Below, piece after piece: positions 1-5,013 of a stretch of 5,013 nucleotides of DNA (within the stretch, counting starts at the first letter, position 1; each line of letters starts with the position of its first letter). The stretch covers positions 1 to 5,013 of the forward strand of contig JACCQW010000278.1 in NCBI GenBank assembly GCA_013813955.1, read 5' to 3'. The notes below the pieces were generated by a model. The model was not told the DNA's origin and did not search any database. It worked only from the letters and a program-made list of their open reading frames with translations. Origin of the DNA: Solirubrobacterales bacterium (GTDB lineage Bacteria; Actinomycetota; Thermoleophilia; Solirubrobacterales; Solirubrobacteraceae). A program made the position numbers and the translations under genes.

Positions 1-125
1 TAGGTGGAGTCCTCGACCCAGTCGAAGCGGTCGCCCGTCGGCACGTCGAGCGACTGCCAGTTCGCGTCGCCGTCGAAGACCTCGCCGTAGGAGGACGTGA
101 ACATGTCCGCGCGCACGGACTCCTC

Positions 126-131
<6 letters not shown>
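1..131 (-). CDS. acnA: Internal fragment of a second aconitase (acnA paralogue or homologue), inverted
   Basis: Read on the minus strand from about 131 down to 1, this stretch encodes an internal aconitase segment that includes [16 protein letters not shown] and [11 protein letters not shown]. It aligns without gaps to the plus-strand aconitase at 654-778. By my hand count 104 of 125 bases and 30 of 41 residues match. Differences are concentrated at third positions and in conservative swaps such as D/E, so both copies look like sequences kept under protein-level selection. The frame is open to the left edge and would continue outside the window. Its own upstream part, including all three iron-sulfur cysteines, is absent because the sequence switches to the other aconitase at about 123-131. 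It could be part of a real second gene, a broken remnant, or a chimera junction. The homology is clear; the biological status is not. Confidence 0.8.
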
Positions 132-1547
<1,416 letters not shown>

Positions 1548-1603
1548 CGGCGGCTCAGCCGGCGGCTCAGCGAGCCGGGACCGGCACCTCGACGCTGAGC
1601 CGC
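1548..1603. terminator. Possible bidirectional terminator hairpin with duplicated 5' arm
   Basis: The 60-bp gap lies between two convergent stops. GCGGCTCAGCG (1562-1572) pairs perfectly with CGCTGAGCCGC (1593-1603), an 11-bp stem. Its 20-nt loop holds a smaller GCCG/CGGC hairpin (1574-1585). The 12-mer CGGCGGCTCAGC occurs twice in tandem (1548-1559 and 1560-1571), so the upstream copy could also pair with the 3' arm. No T-run follows on either strand, so this is not a classical intrinsic terminator, although U-tract-poor hairpins are common at high-GC actinobacterial gene ends. The termination role is inferred from position and symmetry. Confidence 0.5.
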
Positions 1604-1607
1604 GAGG

Positions 1608-2072
1608 TCATGTCACCTCGGCGAACCTCGAGGCCAGCGCTCGGAAGAAGTCCTCGCGGGTGACGATCCCGCTGACCTGCCCGCCGTCGACGATCGGGAC
1701 GATGAGCACGCGGTGATGCAGGAAGGTCTCGGCGAGCTGGGTGTCGGAGTGGTCCTCGCCGACGTCGATGTGCTCGGTGTTCGTGTACTTGCGCACGGCC
1801 TCCATGCCACAGCTCGCGCGCTTCTCGAGCTGGCGCTCCAGCGACTTGGGCACGAAGCCCGCATAGCCGAGCTGCTCCAGGTAGGCGGGAAACAGCGCGC
1901 CGATGAACTCGCGCTCGCCGAAGATCCCCAGCAGCTTGCCGTCGGCGTCGACGACGGGCAGCGCGGGCACGTCGGCCTCGGCGATCCGGGCGACCGCGTC
2001 GCTCACGGTGTCCTCGTCGCGCAGCAGCGGGACCTTCCGGCGCACGGCGGTGGCGATGGTCGCAGGGCTCAT
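1608..2072 (-). CDS. Small two-CBS-domain protein
   Basis: This is a 154-residue soluble protein with two CBS modules and no other domain. CBS1 spans about residues 8-62, with the core LPVVDADGKLLGIFGEREF at 39-57. CBS2 spans about 96-150, with VLIVPIVDGGQVSGIVTRED at 122-141. Between them is a charged segment (about 62-95, FPAYLEQLGY to KRASCGMEAV), longer than a minimal CBS linker. CBS pairs usually bind adenine nucleotides such as AMP, ATP, SAM or c-di-AMP and act as regulators. No catalytic or DNA-binding part is visible. The ATG at 2072 is chosen because GAGGAG lies 7 nt upstream. The gene starts 13 nt after the permease stop, so the two are almost certainly co-transcribed. A role in gating or sensing for the permease is inferred from adjacency only; the ligand cannot be read from the sequence. 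Confidence 0.92.
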   Translation of the reverse strand: MSPATIATAVRRKVPLLRDEDTVSDAVARIAEADVPALPVVDADGKLLGIFGEREFIGALFPAYLEQLGYAGFVPKSLERQLEKRASCGMEAVRKYTNTEHIDVGEDHSDTQLAETFLHHRVLIVPIVDGGQVSGIVTREDFFRALASRFAEVT

Positions 2073-2079
2073 GACGGAT

Positions 2080-2085
2080 CTCCTC
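2080..2085 (-). promoter_or_regulatory. Shine-Dalgarno of the CBS-domain gene
   Basis: On the minus strand GAGGAG lies 7 nt before the ATG at 2072-2070 and directly abuts the TGA of the upstream permease gene (2088-2086). It is the only strong ribosome binding site I see in the window. It supports the chosen start, and its position next to the stop suggests translation continues from permease to CBS protein on one transcript. Confidence 0.75.
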
Positions 2086-3351
2086 TCACAGGTAGCGCAG
2101 CGCGATGTAGCCGGTGGCCAGGATCATGGAGACCAGCGTCGCCGGCACCCCGACCTTCAGGAACGTCAGGAAGCCGATCGGCCGCCCGGCGCGCTCGGCC
2201 ATGCCCGCGGCCGCGACGTTGGCCGCCGCCGCGATCAGCGTGAAGTTGCCGCCGAAGCAGGCGCCGATCGCGAGGACCCACCAGTAGGCGTCGTCGGCGT
2301 CGTCGGTCTGCAGCTGTTCGACCACGGGGATCATCGTCGCTGTGAAGGGGATGTTGTCGACCAGGCCCGAGCCGAGCGCCGACACCCACGCGATGCCCAG
2401 CAGTTCCGCGGTCCGGTCCCCGTCGGTCACCGAGCCGATCCCGTTGGCGATCTCCTCGATCGTCCCGGTCTCCTCCAGGGCGCCGACCATCACGAACAGC
2501 CCGATGAAGAAGAACAGCGTCGGCCACTCGATCCCGCGCAGCGCGGCCTCGACGGACTGGCGGGTGACCAGCAGCATCGCCGTCGCGCCGGTGAGGGCGA
2601 CCGTCGCGGGCTCCAACCCGATGCCCTTGTGGACGAAGAAGGCCAGCAGGGTGACGACGAGGATCGGCAGCGTGCGCTTCATCTCGGCGACGTCCTCGAT
2701 CGACTTGCGCGCGTCGAGCTCCATGACACTGTCGCGTGCCTCGGGCGCGATCTGCAACCGCTTTCGGAAGAAGAGGTACAGCAGGCCGGTCACGACCACG
2801 AACGCCAGCGCCGAGATCGGCGCGAGGTTGACCACGAAATCCGAGAAGGACAGGCCCGTATGGCCCGCGATGAGGATGTTCGGGGGGTCCCCGATGAGCG
2901 TCGCGGTGCCGCCGATGTTCGAGGCGATGATCTCGATGAGCACGAGCGGGATCGGGTCGATGTCCAGCGCGTCGGCGAGCAGGAACGTGATCGGCACGAC
3001 GAGCAGGACCGTCGTGAGGTTGTCCAGGAAGGCCGAGAGCAGCGCGGTGGACAGCGCGAGCGACGCGACGACCCCGAGCGGGCGCCCGCGGGCGAGCTGG
3101 CCGGCGCGGATCGCCAGGTAGGTGTAGACACCCGTCGGCTCGGTGACGCGGACGATCAGCATCATGCCCGCCAGCAGGCCGATCGTCTCGAAGTCGATCG
3201 CCTCGATCGCGTGCTCCTGGTCGATCGTCTGCGTGAGCAGGACGAGCATCGCGCCGACGAGCGCTACCTTCGTGCGGTCCACGCGCTCGGAGGCGATCAC
3301 GGCGAGCGCACCGGCGAAGATGGCGATGGCGAGCGGCATCGGGTCATCCAT
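2086..3351 (-). CDS. ArsB/NhaD/P-protein-type permease (ion transporter superfamily)
   Basis: This is a 421-residue inner-membrane protein with many hydrophobic segments and the inverted-repeat build of the ion transporter superfamily (citrate-transporter-like/SLC13-type permeases; ArsB, NhaD, P protein). Repeat 1 carries SAFLDNLTTVLLVVP (106-120) and SNIGGTATLIGDPPN (144-158). Repeat 2 carries the matching GLVDNIPFTATMIPVV (329-344) and GGNFTLIAAAANV (367-379). The repeats are separated by a charged loop (about 196-226). In P-protein relatives the second helix break usually reads TLIGASAN; here the glycine is alanine (TLIAAAAN). Substrate (arsenite, sodium/proton or dicarboxylate) cannot be decided; no arsenic genes flank it, so ArsB should not be assumed. 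ATG 3351 starts just before the first hydrophobic segment. An in-frame ATG at 3339 (MPLAIAIF) is an alternative, and neither has a clear ribosome binding site. First gene of an operon with the CBS-domain gene. Confidence 0.93.
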   Translation of the reverse strand: MDDPMPLAIAIFAGALAVIASERVDRTKVALVGAMLVLLTQTIDQEHAIEAIDFETIGLLAGMMLIVRVTEPTGVYTYLAIRAGQLARGRPLGVVASLALSTALLSAFLDNLTTVLLVVPITFLLADALDIDPIPLVLIEIIASNIGGTATLIGDPPNILIAGHTGLSFSDFVVNLAPISALAFVVVTGLLYLFFRKRLQIAPEARDSVMELDARKSIEDVAEMKRTLPILVVTLLAFFVHKGIGLEPATVALTGATAMLLVTRQSVEAALRGIEWPTLFFFIGLFVMVGALEETGTIEEIANGIGSVTDGDRTAELLGIAWVSALGSGLVDNIPFTATMIPVVEQLQTDDADDAYWWVLAIGACFGGNFTLIAAAANVAAAGMAERAGRPIGFLTFLKVGVPATLVSMILATGYIALRYL

Positions 3352-3409
3352 GGTGGCAAGCGCGCCCCGCGCCCGCGCCCGGCGGAAACGCTCGCTAGCC
3401 TTCGTCGGC
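3352..3409. promoter_or_regulatory. Divergent intergenic promoter region
   Basis: These 58 bp separate the permease start (minus) from the peptidase start (plus) and must hold the promoters for both units unless either reads from further away. They contain a short tandem run, CGCGCCC twice plus GCGCCC (3361-3380), and TAGCCT at 3396-3401, which fits the TANNNT form of an actinobacterial -10 element for the plus strand. I see no convincing -35 or minus-strand -10. The region is too short for two long 5' leaders, so any leader RNA must be minimal. Confidence 0.5.
3396..3401 (+). promoter_or_regulatory. Putative -10 element for a leaderless peptidase mRNA
   Basis: TAGCCT matches TANNNT and ends 8 nt before the GTG at 3410. 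Transcription starting 7-9 nt downstream of such a box would begin at or next to the start codon. No Shine-Dalgarno precedes the GTG, which agrees with leaderless translation, frequent in Actinobacteria. No -35 hexamer is evident, so this rests on one degenerate motif. Confidence 0.4.
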
Positions 3410-4486
3410 GTGCCCCTGCCCGACGTCCTGCGCCAGCTGCTGACCGCCGCCGGCCCCTCGGGCTATGAGACGGCGCCCGCCGCCGTGTTCGCCGAGGCGG
3501 GCCGCGCGTTCACCGACGACGTGGTGGTCGACGTCATGGGCTCCGCCGTAGCTCGCGTGAGATCGAATCCCGCCCACCCCACCTCGGAGGGCGCTCCCTT
3601 TCTGGCGGTCGTCGGCCACATCGACGAGATCGGCCTGATCGTCACGCACATCGAGGACGAGGGCTTCCTGCGCTTCATCGGCGTGGGAGGGTGGGACCCG
3701 CAGATCCTCGTCGGCCAGCGCGTCGAGGTCATCACCCGTGACGGCCCCCTGCCCGGCGTGGTGGGCAAGAAGCCGATCCACCTGCTGCGCGACGAGGAGC
3801 GCAAGAAGGTCGCCGAGATGCGCGAGCTGCACATCGATGTCGGCGCGGCCGACGGCGACGAGGCCCGCGCGCGGGTGCGCATCGGCGACGTCGCCGTGAT
3901 CGAGGGCGAGCCGGTGGCGCTGCTGGGCGACCGGGTGATCTCCCGCTCGATGGACAACCGCCTCGGCGCGTTCATCGCGCTGGAGGCCGCGCGCCTGGTG
4001 GCCGAGGCCGGCGGAGCACCGGGGGACGTCGCCGCGGTCGGCGTCGTGCAGGAGGAGATCACGTTCGCCGGCGCGCGCACCTCGGCCTACGGCCTGCGCC
4101 CCGACGTGGCGATCGTCGTCGACGTCACCCACGAGACCAGCGCGCCGGGCATTGACGTCAAGGAGATCGGCAAGCACGAGTTCGGGGCCGGCGCGGTGAT
4201 CGAGCGCGGCTCGGTGCTGCACCCCGCGGTCTTCGAGCTGCTGCACGAGACGGCCGAGCGCGAGCAGATCCCGTTCACCGTGCAGGCCTCCGCGCGCTCG
4301 ACGGGCACCGACGCCGACGCGATCCACTTCTCGCGCGCCGGCGTGCCCACCGGCGGCGTCTCGATCGCGCTGCGCTACATGCACTCGCCGGTCGAGATGG
4401 TCCAGCTGTCGGACATCGAGGCCTGCGCGCGGCTCATCGCCGCTTTTGCGCAGTCGCTCTCGGCCGAGACGGCCTTCGCGCGCTAG
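3410..4486 (+). CDS. M42-family metallo-aminopeptidase (TET/FrvX/glutamyl aminopeptidase-like)
   Basis: M42 peptidases are cytosolic di-metal aminopeptidases, often self-compartmentalised dodecamers that finish breakdown of short peptides. From GTG 3410 the protein is 358 residues, the usual family length. Expected residues are all present at family spacing: H70 and D72 in VVGHIDEIG, bridging D182 in SMDNRLG, catalytic E215 and ligand E216 in VVQEEITFAGA, D238 in VDVTHE, and H325 in RYMHSPVEM. These positions nearly coincide with H68/D182/E212/E213/D235/H323 of the Pyrococcus TET peptidase. The insertion between H70 and D182 is the dimerisation (PA-like) domain. The frame is open further upstream, but that would run antisense into the permease gene, so the GTG where family homology begins is preferred. 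Which N-terminal residue is cleaved cannot be told. Some relatives were once called endoglucanases, which this is unlikely to be. Confidence 0.94.
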   Translation: MPLPDVLRQLLTAAGPSGYETAPAAVFAEAGRAFTDDVVVDVMGSAVARVRSNPAHPTSEGAPFLAVVGHIDEIGLIVTHIEDEGFLRFIGVGGWDPQILVGQRVEVITRDGPLPGVVGKKPIHLLRDEERKKVAEMRELHIDVGAADGDEARARVRIGDVAVIEGEPVALLGDRVISRSMDNRLGAFIALEAARLVAEAGGAPGDVAAVGVVQEEITFAGARTSAYGLRPDVAIVVDVTHETSAPGIDVKEIGKHEFGAGAVIERGSVLHPAVFELLHETAEREQIPFTVQASARSTGTDADAIHFSRAGVPTGGVSIALRYMHSPVEMVQLSDIEACARLIAAFAQSLSAETAFAR

Positions 4487-4493
4487 CGCGTCC

Positions 4494-5013
4494 GTGCTCC
4501 TGCTCTTCGACATCGACGGCACGCTGCTGCTGAGGGCGGCCGATGCGCACCGCGACGCGATGTACGAGGCGCTGCGCCGCGTGCACGGCCTCAGCGACCC
4601 GGCAGCCGCAAGGGTGCCATCGGCGGGGCGCACCGACGCCGACATCACCCGCGACATCCTCGTCTGCAGCGGCGTGGCCAAGGAGCGCATCGACGCGCAC
4701 GCCGACGACGTGCGCATCGCCGCCTGCGAGGCCTACGCGCGGCTCGTGCCCGGCGATCTCTCCGGCCACGTCGCGCCGGGGATGTTCGAGCTGCTGGAGC
4801 GGTTGCAGACCCGCGACGGCGTGCGCCTCGCGCTCGTGACCGGCAACTTCGAGGCGATCGCGCGGCTGAAGCTGCGCAGCGCCGGCCTGGACGCGTTCTT
4901 CGCCTCCGGCCAGGGCGGCTTCGGCTCCGACCATGAGGACCGCACCGAGCTGCCGGCCATCGCGCGCCGCCGCGCCGGCGAAGGGGCCGGCGCGCCCTGG
5001 CCGCGCGAGCGCA
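4494..5013 (+). CDS. HAD-superfamily hydrolase, phosphoglycolate-phosphatase-like (3' end outside window)
   Basis: The first 173 codons of a HAD phosphatase are present and the frame is open to the window end. Motif I is FDIDGTLL (5-12), with nucleophile D6 and acid/base D8. A helical cap (about 17-90) follows, typical of subfamily I enzymes. Motif II is LVTGN (114-118, T116) and the motif III lysine is probably K126 in ARLKLRSAG. The segment GQGGFGSDHEDRTELPAIA (139-157) lies where the substrate-pocket strand and helix precede motif IV, which (GDTPxD) should lie just past the edge. The substrate is unknown: phosphoglycolate or another small phosphomonoester is plausible, not shown. The GTG at 4494 is chosen because motif I starts five residues later; there is no ribosome binding site. 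It lies 7 bp after the peptidase stop, so co-transcription and translational coupling are likely. Confidence 0.9.
   Translation, partial: MLLLFDIDGTLLLRAADAHRDAMYEALRRVHGLSDPAAARVPSAGRTDADITRDILVCSGVAKERIDAHADDVRIAACEAYARLVPGDLSGHVAPGMFELLERLQTRDGVRLALVTGNFEAIARLKLRSAGLDAFFASGQGGFGSDHEDRTELPAIARRRAGEGAGAPWPRER

Noticed and set aside
3..125. The plus-strand aconitase frame continuing open to the left edge as a genuine N-terminal part
   Set aside because: The bases are the antisense of another aconitase fragment and the translation does not resemble the region that normally precedes [13 protein letters not shown].
2086..3351. Calling the permease an arsenite efflux pump (arsB)
   Set aside because: It belongs to the broad ArsB/P-protein group, but no arsR, arsC or arsA is adjacent and no substrate-defining residue can be read, so the specific name is not justified.
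3361..3380. Short CGCGCCC tandem run as an operator or origin iteron
   Set aside because: Two full heptamers and one hexamer in GC-rich spacer are too little to separate from composition bias.
3143..3409. Upstream in-frame extension of the peptidase gene to an ATG at 3143
   Set aside because: It would add 89 residues read antisense to the permease N-terminus; M42 proteins begin at about the GTG at 3410.
1903..3468. A 521-codon plus-strand open frame antisense to the CBS and permease genes
   Set aside because: The translation is arginine-, aspartate- and glutamine-rich and repetitive, typical of antisense reading in high-GC DNA. The minus strand encodes clear protein families over the same bases.
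4479..4490. Perfect 12-bp palindrome CGCGCTAGCGCG centred on the peptidase stop codon, sharing CGCTAGC with 3393-3399
   Set aside because: Short GC-rich palindromes arise easily in this composition, no downstream T-run exists, and the next gene starts only 4 bp beyond it, so a terminator or operator role is not supported.
3395..4717. A 440-codon minus-strand open frame across the peptidase and phosphatase genes
   Set aside because: It spans two well-supported plus-strand genes and their boundary, and shows no recognisable domain.

Overview
The window is very GC-rich (about 70% by eye), with strong G/C third-position preference, GTG starts and long antisense open frames. Together with the protein types, this points to a high-GC actinobacterium. 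A Thermoleophilia/Solirubrobacterales-like lineage is my guess from the protein flavour, not something the sequence proves. The content is mostly ordinary housekeeping, with one striking anomaly at the left edge. I see no RNA genes, CRISPR array, transposase or integrase, and no stretch over 300 bases without a gene.

Left edge (1-1547): the C-terminal half of an AcnA/IRP-type aconitase runs on the plus strand from about position 126 to the stop at 1545-1547. Its N-terminal half is missing. In its place, positions 1 to about 131 hold a piece of a second, non-identical aconitase gene on the opposite strand. This piece matches 654-778 of the plus-strand copy at about 83% of bases. The two pieces meet head to head where both reading frames can share roughly 9 bases. 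This is either a real rearrangement between two acnA genes or an inverted chimera made during amplification or assembly.

Middle (1548-3351): a 60-bp convergent spacer holds a 12-bp tandem repeat and an 11-bp stem, probably a bidirectional terminator. A minus-strand operon follows. Its first gene is an ArsB/P-protein-type 12-TM-class permease (3351 to 2086). Its second is a small two-CBS-domain protein (2072 to 1608) with a strong Shine-Dalgarno overlapping the permease stop region. The CBS protein may sense a nucleotide and tune the permease, but that is inferred from adjacency.

Right (3352-5013): a 58-bp divergent promoter region separates the permease from a plus-strand pair. The first gene is an M42 metallo-aminopeptidase (3410-4486) with all expected metal ligands, apparently read from a leaderless-type GTG start. 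After a 7-bp gap comes a HAD-superfamily phosphatase (from 4494) that runs off the window end. Peptide turnover and small phosphoester hydrolysis are the likely roles; nothing ties these to the permease beyond a shared promoter region.
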